A DNA stretch of 64,000 nt from Ctenosaura bakeri. Its lineage: Eukaryota; Chordata; Lepidosauria; Squamata; Iguanidae. A model generated the notes under the pieces. The model did not search any database and was not told where the DNA came from. It saw only the letters and a program-made list of their open reading frames with translations. Below are positions 20,824 through 32,800 of this stretch, in pieces. Made by a program: the position numbers and the translations under genes. The DNA is taken from assembly GCA_948474755.1 (NCBI GenBank), contig CAOLHI010000361.1, positions 868,001 to 932,000 of the forward strand, read 5' to 3'. Every line of letters starts with the position of its first letter. Positions within the stretch are counted from its first letter, which is position 1.

Positions 20824-23800
20824 GTGAGTAATCGAGAAGACGGTGCGCATTTACGCACGACGCGGGCCATTTCCGCACTAGCCTGTTATAGCGCGATGAT
20901 TCCACTTTCACCATCCTCTGGAATCCTGGGGTTTGCAGTTTCGGGAGGGGCCGGCCGGCCCCTCCCGAAACTGCAAACCCCAGGATTCCAGAGGATGGTG
21001 AAAGTGGAATCATCGCGCTATAACAGGCTAGTGCGGAAATAGTTTTAACAGCACGATTCTACTTTAGCTGTCATGGCAATATCTTCTGGAATCCTGGGGG
21101 GTGTAGTCTGTTGAAGTAAAGGAGGAACTCTCTGGAGAGGATTATAAATCCCCCTGGCTAAACTCCAGATCCCAGGATTCCCTGGGATATGTCACGCCAC
21201 TTAAAGTGGAATATAGCACTATTATTATGTGGTGTAAAAGAGCCAGGCGTTTGGATCTCCACGTGGAGGCAGCAGCTGAAACAAAAGGACATCGCTGTGG
21301 CTACATTGTTACCTGTTGTTGGTTTAATTTTTTATTTTTAGCATTCCTTAAAATCAAAATGTGTGATTTTTAAAGTAAACATGTTTCGCATTCAGACAAG
21401 AGAAGCAGTGCATTTTCTTTGCTCAGACCAGAGCTATCAAATGCAAAACAGGGTAGCTATTTATGTATTTATTTTTTTATTCAGTACTGGGAAATAGATG
21501 TATTTGTCATTGTCATGCCATCAGGAGCTTCTTCACACTACACAGTTATAGCACTATAATTCTGCTTTATCAACCATGGTTCCATTCTAAGGAATCCTCG
21601 ATTTACAGTTTACAGAGGAGTACTTAGAAATCTGGGCCAGGGGAATCTAGCGTCAGCAAAGTAAAAATCCCAGGACTCAGTAAAACGTAGCCAAGGCAGT
21701 TACAACGGAATCATAGTGCTGTAACAGTGTAGTGTGAAAGGGCTCCAAAAATACAGCAGCAGCCATAGCAGTAGTATATGATATCATGATGGATAGAGCT
21801 TGGAAAAGTTAGAGTAGGGGTATAAGCTAAGGGATACTAAAGGTGTAGTCTAAAAAAAATAATTGTCCTACAGTTCCCAACAACCCTAGCCAGCAAAGTC
21901 AGTTGTCAGGGATTATGGGAGTTCTCATCCATAAACATCTTATGTGCAACAGTTGTCCATCCCTCATATAAAGCAGTGTAGCCTCTTAACCACAATATGT
22001 CTGTTGAAACATTGAATAAACATGATGGATCCCTGTTTTCCAAATAACACTACACCGTCTGAATTGAGCTCTTGTCATTGCCTTTTTATGATGGGGGAAA
22101 ACATACATAGCCAAGAAATTATCAGGAAACTCCAACTGTGGAAGTGAAATGGAAGGAGCTGAAGGAAGTTTTAACTCCAGAGTATGTAATTTGGTAAGTC
22201 AGGCTTTTCATTTTTCTCAGAAGACTTGCAGCATTTTTAGAGTTATTATATTACATGTTCTTCTCCATTATAAGGTTCAGAATTCCTAATAAGCTTAGTA
22301 TTGCCCATTCCCTGGCTGGAAGCGTCAGACATTCTATTCTAGTGGTTTGCAGTTTGGGGTCAAGGGTGAGGGTTCCCTGTAACTGTTTTAATATATCGGA
22401 AACTCTGATCCCTCTCCTTGCTCCTCTCCACAAAAACAACACTTACCAAAATCTATAGCAGATGTCTGAACTAACAAGAAATCATAACGTGCTATATCAT
22501 CCAAAATCACTGGGACAAAATCTGGGGAGCTCATTGACTAGGCAAGGCCACTTGTTCCTTGGGAATATTCTCATGCTTGCAGGAATTGAGGATAAAATGT
22601 GAAGAAGAGAAGGGGAAGTGGGGAGATTATGCCATATCACAGAGTCCCTGGGGGATGCTAACAGAGCTCAACGATTCTTAAAATCCTGATTGAAAAACAC
22701 CTGTTTGTCACTCTTTGAGGTTATGCCCTGCCTTCAGAAGGTTCTCCGCCCCTAGATCTAATGTAGTGTCAGGGAAAATCAGATACCCCACTTGCCTTTT
22801 TTTTTACAAAAATGGAATACATTGCATCTGCCATATAGGCAAGGGTTCCAGTCCAGGAACCGCCACTCAAAACAAAAGAATGGGAGTGTTGCATCTCATT
22901 ATAGTCAATGGATGCATCATGCATCCATTGACTATAATAGGAATGATGCTTCATGTAACCTCTCATTTGTGTATGTGGATGTCACACCAGAAAAAGACAC
23001 GCTGTGGTGATTTTTAAAACTCCAGGTTTTGTGCATTGTTCTTAAATCATGTTTCCTGCTTCCCTTGAAGAGGTACATCTCTGGTGGTAATTGTGTGAGC
23101 TAAGGACTACCTTACCTGGAACACTGGAAGCTAAAAGATGTCCAAAGTAGAGATGTGAAGGTTGTGGGGAGGGATTTGGGGGGGGAGGTTTTCCTGTTTT
23201 GTTTTTTCTGAACCTTTTTTTCACCAGAAGAATTGTAAACAATTGATAATGGGGAAAAATATTTAAGACAATGTGTTCACATATTTACTGTTCCAAAATC
23301 ACTTCTAAAAACTATGTCTGTATAAAAGAGTAAAGTTTTGTTTTAATCTGTTTTCAGTTTTTTTGACTGTTTAATTTTGCTTTAATTTCTGTATTTTGTG
23401 GATTTTTAACAAAGTCTTTTTTAATTGTTGGAAGATACTTTGAGTGCCAATTTGGGGGAAAAGCATAATAGGTATAAATTTTATAATGATAATGATACAG
23501 TATCAGATCATTGAAATTCCTGGTCTTGGTTTCCTTTTTATGGAAACAAGTTCATTATGCCTGCTTGAGGAGAAGACTAAATAATTTTCGTCACTTTACT
23601 AATGATGGTGGTCTCCTCTGTGTTTATTGGGTTTTTGGGGAGTGGTCTGCTCTTCAAACTGGCAAAAGAAAAGTGGTTTCTTTTACTTGAGGTGTTCCTT
23701 ACAGTTCAGGATCTTGTAGGTTTATTTGTAGCCAAAGTATTTTTTAAGAAAAAGTTCAATTTTTAATTATATTATTATATCCTGTCCTTTTAATATATCA

Positions 23801-26800
23801 GACAAGATATTTTTATGCCAAACAAAGTAATATGTATTGAATTTTATGATCCTAAAGTAACAAAATGACTTTCAAGTCATAAAGGGTGCTAATATTGGCT
23901 GCATTCCTGTATAGCTCAACGTAGCATAGTAGTTTTTCCTGTAGACCCATGCCCAGACTTACCAAACAGCCTCTGAAGCTCTCACTTCTGGACTGTCATT
24001 CCACACATCACAGAAAGTGGGCAGGATTGCAGAAGAGTGTGGCTATGTCCCTGTAGCCAGATGCAAAATAATTGTATCAGTGCAGATATCCACCAGGATC
24101 CTCCAGAGTTCTCAGTGGATGATGCAGTCATTCTGTGGCTGGCTATAGAGACCTAGCCAGACCCTCTCTGGTTTTGGTCATTCTCCATTAGAAATGGAAT
24201 GGCCATAGTGGAAGGATTCAGAGTCTTACATAGTAAGCTGATGGGAAGGGGGGCTTTAGGCATTGTGGAGGGAATACCAGTCTTTGCAGTGTCCCCTAAA
24301 AAAGACATATAGAGGCAGAAGGGAAATGTGCACATGAATATATTACTAATAGGATGCCAGCATTTTATTTTTTCAATTTTTCTGAAAAATTCTTTTTTTT
24401 AAAAAAAAAAACCTGTTTCTTTAAACTTTCCCCCCAATGTTTCAAAATTTCCTGAAATATTACATCTCTAGTCGTGACAGTTTTTCAAGTTGTCTCTACT
24501 CCTTATATAGGCATTCATTAATTATTTCCGTGGGGGAGGCTGTGGTGCTGTTCTTCCTGTCCCATTTACTTCCTTGTTTAGCAGAAAGGTGTGATGGGAG
24601 ATGGTAAGCCTGCTCAGCACTGAATTATTTTGCCAGTGTGTTCAAGTTCCCATTGAACCTTCCAACTCACTTTGGACCAGTTGTTCTCCTGCTTCACAGG
24701 ATTGTTGTGAGAATAAAGTTGGGGAAGGAAAGGAGAAATAAAAATGTTAATCATCGTTCAATTGATTGATTGATTGATTTGTCATTGCTTTTGTCATCAC
24801 CATCTGTTTTACGTAAACTACCTTGTGTGATCAACTTAAAAGAAACAATATAAACAAGTAATATGATGTACAGTAAATATATATAATTGTTGAGACCTAA
24901 AAGATCTGACTTTAGGCTGTCTGAATAAATGTTTATCTCAGTGCTTTGAAATTTCAGGATTACTATGACATGAAGAAAAAGCGTGTTGCCTTCATGATGT
25001 GTGTGACAGAAGGCAGGTGTGGTGCAGAGAATGATATTAAAGTAATGAGGAAATGGTTTGAAGAGTTCCGTTTTAAAACCCTTCTAGGAGAGTGCATTAA
25101 CCCATCTCAAGAGGTAAGCGTTTTGAATGTTAAATTTGCCAAGGAACCTTGAAATAAAACATGACAATGTAAGAAGTTGTAATCAGTTCAGTACAAGAAA
25201 TCTCTGAAATCCATAAGAATTCAGTCAGCATTCATAACACCAATTACAGTCAGCCCTCCCTATCCATGAATTCTGTATCCACAGATTCAACGAACCATGA
25301 CTTAAAAATATTCAAAATAATAATATTAATCCAAAAAGCAAACTTTGATTTTTCCATTTTATATAAAGGATGCCATTTTACTACACCATTGTATATAACA
25401 GGACTTGAGCATCCATGAATTTTGGTAACCATAGGTGGTCCTGGAGCCAAACCATAGTAGATACTGAAGGCCCCCTATAAGCTGATAATATGTGTATCAC
25501 AAAACCAATAATATGTCTATCACAAAACAAATCAGTTTTTCATATCCATTAGAAATTCAAATAATAATTCATATAGAATATGGCTGTGGTTGGCAAAATG
25601 TATGCCATCCTACAGGGTACCTCCTCTCCCACATGACACATCAGCTTGGAAAACCCAGCAAGAAGTTTTCTTAGAAGGCTTGTAGTTTTTGTGCACTTAC
25701 TGACAAAACTAGTTGGATCGTTGCTATTTCATCTTTGTGTGTGTATGTGCCTTCAGACCACCTATTGACTTATGGCGAACCCATGAATTTCATAAGATTT
25801 TGCTGGGCAAGGAATTAGAGGCATATTTAAGGTGGGGCAAGTAGGACATGTGCCCTTGGTGCAATGCCAGGGGGTGCAAAAAAGCCATGCTGAAAGATTA
25901 AGTGGAAGAGGAGGCGGCAGCCCCAGAAATAGGAGTGCAACTTCCATGCTTGCATTAGTCACTGTTTATGTTAGATAAGCTTCTGCAAGGAATACTCAGA
26001 GATGATTTGCTGTTTCTTTCTTCTGAAATGTATCCTACAGCCTCTAGTATTCCTTTGCGGTTTCCATTCAGAGTATTAACCAGGCACGACTCTATATTTG
26101 CAATGTTGACAAATGGATTTTGAAAACAGGTTGACAAAATTGTGATATATAAGATTGAGGTGGGATTGCAGAAGTCAAGGCTAGCCTGTAGAACTGAAAG
26201 GAAACGTAACCTCTGCTACGGACCAAGGACTACTAGGATGGTGAACCTTCTTTCCTCAAGAACCTTATAGCAAAGGGGAGACTGGCCTGGTTCCTATTCA
26301 TCAAGCAGAGAAGCTGCTGCTGCTGCAGGGAGCTGACTTTGCTTCTCCTTGTCAGGAGTACTGCAATTTTGAGAACTAGAAAGGAGCACACAGCTATCCT
26401 CTGGCACCAGTCAGGTGGATATCAATTTCTGGGTTGTCTGTGCCTGTCTCATTAAAGGCAGAGAGAGCCTTTTAAATTAGATACTGGTGCTGTGATTGGG
26501 CAGTTTCAGAAGACTGACACTTTAATTTAAAAACCAGCTTGGTATAGTGGTTGGAGTATTGGACTAGGACTGTGGGAGACCAGGATAAGAATCCCTACTC
26601 AGTCTCAGAGGAAAGGAATACCAAAGCCCCTCTGAACAAATCTTACCAAGAAAGCCCCATGATAGATTCACCTTGAGGTCGCCTTAAGTTGAAAATGACG
26701 TGAAGGCACAAACATCAACAACAAACCTTCCTACTTTCCTTTTTCTTCCACTGCCTAACTTTCTTTCATGTCGCATCTGTTTGTGAGCTTGTTTTATTTT

Positions 26801-29800
26801 TTTAATCTCTGTACTGCACTTGTAAAATTTTTAGATACGTAATAAATGATTTACCACCAACAACATGTTTATTTAACAGGAGTTAAAGGAAGAACTAAAA
26901 GCATTCAGAAGAAAAATCAGCCAGCCAAGTGAGGAAATTAGTTGCTGTCTCATTACCCTGATGAGCCATGGAAAGCCAAATGGCAATATTTTGGACAAAG
27001 ACAATAAAGAAATCTGTCTTGAAGAAATATTTTCACTTTTCAACAATGAAGAATGCCAAAAGCTCCGGGGAAAGCCTAAAATATTTATAATTCAAGCTTG
27101 TAGAGGAGGTGAGTAGAACACCAATATGGCTAACACCAATATGGCTACATGAATCTAAACATCATCCTAGATTTCTAGAGGTTTATCCTTTGCTCTTTCT
27201 TTACTTCTAGTGTGGAATTCCTTCTTGTTCAGCAGGCATGTGCACACATGCAGCCAGAAGCCCTTTCACGATATACAGTTATACCAGTGTGACTCTAATT
27301 GCCAGAACTATATCCTATGGCATCCTGGGATTTGTAGTTTTTGAAGCACTTGAGCTGTCTGGCCAAGAATTCTCAATACTCCTCTCTAAACTGCAAGCCC
27401 CAGGTTTCCATAGGATTTTGCCATGGCAGTTAAAGTGAAATATAGCACTCTAAACTGTGTAGTGTGAAAGGGCTCCTAATAAGGCGGAAAGAAAACAAAG
27501 CAGACAATTAATCTCTTGGATTAGATACTGGGCTGATAGTGTTAGTACCTGAAACCTGCAATACCAGCTCCACAAATATGTCAGAATATTATTGATGGGT
27601 GCTACAGAAATGTTTACAATAAATAAAGAGGTGTTTTACATTTTTGGCAAAGCAGGCTTGATATTACACAAGTTTCTGTATCTGGACTTATTTTATTTAG
27701 TTTTATTTATTAGTTTTATTTAATTTAGACATTTCTTCCACAAAATGACACTCCATGTTGGTAATAATATTAAAATGTAATCAAAATACAAAACAGTGAA
27801 AATGCAATTAAGAAAATATCCTAAGTTTTGTTGTGCATAGCTGCAGGATAACTATGCCAGACAATGATGGCAGGAGGAAAAAATATAAAAAAAGCAGCCA
27901 TTGTGAAGTAAGGCATTGGCTGCTCAGAGCTAGCAGATTTCACTTGCCACCTCTGTCCAGCCTTGGGAAAAATTCAGCCACTAGCATACTGCACCCATAG
28001 GATTACAGTATATAACACTTGAAAAAGTCCAAGGGGTGATGGTGAATACTTTTGCAAGGCACTTCCCTCTCTTTAAAACTGATTTTAAACTAGTTTCACT
28101 GGAATAGGTTCCCCATGGATTCCCAGAAGGGGACTATTGTGTTTTTTCTCAATTAAAATGGGTAAAATATAAATAGCAAGTGCTTCTGAGATGATATTTG
28201 GCTTTATAACTAGCAAACATCAATTCTATAATATTATCAAATTGCTATCAAAAAGAGTGTCTGATTCTTTCAACTGTCTTTAGGTAATTTATCATCTCCT
28301 TTCCATCCAACTGAATGTTGGCTTTCACCATGCAGGCAGGGCTGCATTATGATAGAAGAGACAGCTGGGCAGAGTTTCCCCTTCTGTGTAACTGTTAGTA
28401 GCTAGTTAGGTACATGATTACTTCCAAATAAAATTCAGTGAGTTCACATGTAAAGAATCTGGTCTATAATGCACCTAATATGTTTAGGCTGGCAAAATTT
28501 TCTGTTAATTTAATAGACAAGGGCCCTTTTCATGCTAGACAATTCTAACATCATGATTCTCTTGGTTACATCCTCTGGAATCCTGGGATTTGTAGTTTGG
28601 TGAAGCATTAGGGCTCTCTGGCAGAGAATTCAAAATATCTCTCCCTAATCCCAGGATTCCCTTGAATGGGAACGGGGCAGTTAAAGTAGGATCATAGCAC
28701 TGTAACTGTGTTGTATGAAAGGGCCCATGGTGAACTGAAACAAACTCACCCCAATCACGCAAATACCCCATATCCTCTCTCACATACATGCCCCCACATG
28801 GCCATTCCGCTAACACAGACACTCCATTCATTTACCCTAAAAGCTTATCAGATACACAAAGAACATCCCTGACACAAAATAGTTCCTTACAGAAAACACA
28901 TGCACACACAAAACACTCCTACATTCAAAAGAGTCAGACATACATATATATAGAACCTCCTCCTCCTGGGAATCAAGTCCTATGGTTACATGACTTCTAT
29001 CTTTGTAGGACTTTGTTACCAGCAGTTATACTTGATGAACTAAAGATACTGCTATCTCATGACACCAGGGGGAAGAGATTACGGAGCAGTACGAGCAGAT
29101 GCTAAGCCTGTGGAACCTGATGAATGGCCCAGCGTGAAGCTACCCACAGCCAGTGACTACTTTATTGTTTATTCATCTCAAAAAGGTGAGAATAAGTCAA
29201 AGTATTACTGCAGGTGAGCATATTAAGCTCTCTAACCATCAGTGGCATGTCTAGAATAAATACAATGGCTCTGATTCAGCATAGTTAGAACAAGTTACAT
29301 GGAACTCACTTCAGAAACATTGGGTATAGATACAGTTCTTTACCTGCTAACTACTGTATCAACATTTAAAACTCTGGTGGACTATATGTGGCCTATAGGC
29401 CCTCTGGCTCCCCCAAACTGTTTTTATGGTCCTTAGCTCCATTAAACCTTTCTGCTGAAATTTAACAACAAATTACATTGCCATACTCTCCAACAGATGA
29501 AAATAAGGACACCTATGTCTGAGCACATAGGCCCTTTTTGTACACCACCCCCAACCCGCGATGGCCACAGGATCGCAACGACGGTTCTGTGTGATGTCAT
29601 CGCGATCCCGTGGTGATCCTGTGGCAACCCATTCCAACCGCGGATTAAATCATTGTCAAGTTTCTCTCAACAATGATGCACGATTGTGGGGTCTTCCCAC
29701 CTCCCTCCCACACTTACCTATTGTGCAGAACAGCAGGAAGCACAATGGCTGCGCTTCCTCCCCAAGTGCAGCCTGGGAACCTGCTGGGCTGTGCTGCGGA

Positions 29801-32800
29801 AGGGAGGAGCGGAGCCATCACACTTCCTCCCATCCAGCAGTCTGCCAGTGCGGAGGGGAGCACAGCAGAAGCGATTCCTTCCCAGAAGAGACTTCCCTTG
29901 GATCCCTGAGCGATGGCTTTGGAACCAGGTAAGTTGCGGAAAGGGCCATAAAGATGCACTTGAAAGGGGGTAGTTAAGCGCAGAAGTTATTAATGAGAAA
30001 GAACATACAAAACTGCTGTATTTTAAGCAGAGAAACTTCTGGATTTATGTATTGAATTTAAGAAAAAAGGGGGAAAAATCCTTACTAAAGATAATATTGT
30101 GTGTTTCCCTGTGCACAGCATGATCATAAATATTATACTGTGCATTAATGAGAACTAAAGCAAACCCTGCTGAGAATGACATCTTTCTCTCAGATTCTCA
30201 ATCACTGCATAAGATCTGTGTTGACACCTACTCTGTTTGTTCAATTTTTGTGTAATTTTTTGTGCAGTTTAAAACAAAAAAATCTGGTCATTTGTCATTA
30301 TTTAGAGATTACTTGTTGTAAAGTTTCTATCTTGGTGTCTTTTTGTGTGTGTGTGTGTGCAGGTTCAAAACAACTGCATTTCTTCAGTTAACCAAATTGA
30401 CCAAAACCTCCCAGTTTCAGTATTTATATAATTTAAAATTGTTTAATGAGACCTTTATTTAATGTAATATAATCTATGGATGTTTTGAAATTGGAAGTTA
30501 TTTTTGAATGATGGTCAGGGCATTTAACAAAGATTAGGGAAATGGAAAGATCAGGGAAAGTTAGGGAAATTGAAAGTAAAAACATTGATAGAAGCTCTGT
30601 ATGGGATTGGTTGACTTCTGTGTTCTGCTGGTATGGAAGCATATTACACTGCATAGCATTAATTTCCCATGACTGTTCAAGGTCTTCTCAAACTGAGGCA
30701 GATGCACACTGTAGCACGCAGCATACAAAAGAAAGATGTGCTGTTAAGATATGGAATGCTTTTATTTCTTACAACTTGTTGGGGGAATTCATTCATTTAT
30801 TTATGTGTTTAAATGTTTATATCTCACCCCAAATCATGAGCTCTCAGGGCAGATTAATTAATTAATCAATTTAAATTTAGCATTTAAAACAGTACAGAAT
30901 AATTTAGAGCAAACTTAAAGCACATTATGCAATTCAACACGCATGTACAGATTTGGACAAAATTATTGGACTCCAAAGAGTTGGATAGAAAATTACTTTC
31001 ACTTGATGTTAGAAAACAACTGGTCCTCCAAGCTGAGAGAATTCTTCCATCGAGGCACCATAGCAGAGAAGGCCATCTCACACAGAATATTGTTCTAACT
31101 GGTGAGAAACTTCTCCAGCAGAGTTCAGGCAGGCATAGATAGGGAGAGATGCTCCCAAGTCATGTAGGGCTCATGGTCCCCAATCATTTAGGGCTTTACG
31201 GTCATAACCAGTACCTTGCATTTAAACCAAAAGTGAATTGGGAGCCAGTGCCATTTCTTTGAGAACAGTGTTACATGGTTTCTGTCTGTTGTTCTGGTCA
31301 TTGACGTAGATGCAGTTTCTGAATTGTCTTCAAGCATAGCCCCATATAGGCTACATTTTAGCAGTCTCATTAAAAAGGTGTCGGGACATGAACTACTTGT
31401 GGTTAGATTATCTCTATCCATGAAAGGTCATTGGTGGCCCTAGGCACCTGAAGCCATGGAGTCCACTAGAGCATCCAGTGACACATAAGGACCTAGGAGT
31501 ACTCCCAGGCTATGTACTTGATATCTCAAGGGGAGTGCAACCCCAACCAGGTCAGGTTGCTTCCAAAATTCCCAAACCCAGGAGCCACTATTCCACAGTT
31601 TGTTGATCAGTTTCAGTTTGTTGATCATCATCTTGCCCCTTAAGTTGTTGATCATTATCTTTCTATTCTTGACAAGTTTGTATCATACAGAAGAGGACAG
31701 AAATACAAATACAAATCACAGAAGGACGTACTCAAGTAGTAAATAATTTTATTTAACATGACCAAGTCTCAATAAGTCTAGCTTTGAGGTAGATGCTGTA
31801 GTCTTTTGTTCACTATTGTGAACAGGATGAAACTGCTGTGGGGAAAAAGAATAGTGTATTTCTGTTTAAATAACAGAATTTGTTTCTGAATTCTTTAGTA
31901 AAAGCTAAAGTAGGTAAATTGATGCAAAACTAATCTCTTTTGTCCTCTCATCTGTTTTGGCAATGTTTTGGTAAGTGGAGAACCAGTGTGGTATAGTGGT
32001 TTGAGCATTGGACTAGAACTCTGAAGACCAGGGTTAGATTCCCTGCCTGGCCATGGAAACTCTCTGGGTGACCTTGGGTGCATCACATGCTCTCAGACCC
32101 AGAATGCCTCATGATAGGTTTGTCTTAGGGCCGCCATAAGTCAGAAACCACTTGAAGGCACAGAACAACAACAAAGTGGCCACCCGACTACAAACTGTGA
32201 ACTTCTAGAACTGCTATATAACCAAGCATGTTCCTTGTGTACAAATAAATGAAGGAGAGCCCCTAACCCATATGTCAAAATTCAAATGTTCTGTAGCTGC
32301 ATGTTTATTTATATTTATTAATTAAAATATTTGTATCTCACCCTTTATCATTAGTACTCAGGGTGACATAGGAGAAAAACAATATGAATAATATTAAATA
32401 GCTCCAGATTTAAACCAACAAGCTATTTTAAACAAGATAAAAACATAGCTCGGGGACCACATAACTAAGGGTTAGGGGGTGTGTCAGGCACAGCTTGTGG
32501 CCCAAGCAAGGGGAGCCTCAGTCCACCCCACAATTTCAGAATTAAGTCCCTGGGGCTAGCAATTACCTTAAGAATGTGTATAAAACTATACCAGGCCCAG
32601 CAAATCATGTTGAGCAGCATTCTGTTTCCTACTTCAATATGAACAGTTATTTTCATAGGTTTTTTTTAAAAAAATGCATGTTGTAGAATTCTCTTAAACT
32701 CTTATGAGTGGAAATTGAAAAAGGGTATTAATGAGCTAGTTTGCTTTTCTCATTTCTAGGATTTATATCTCTCGGTAGCAAATACACAGGATCAGTAATG

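Noticed and set aside
29561..29973. Several overlapping open frames in a GC-rich stretch of caspase intron 5
   Set aside because: Open in many phases on both strands because of base composition, contained in a DNA element with ATA target duplications, and not needed by exon phase.
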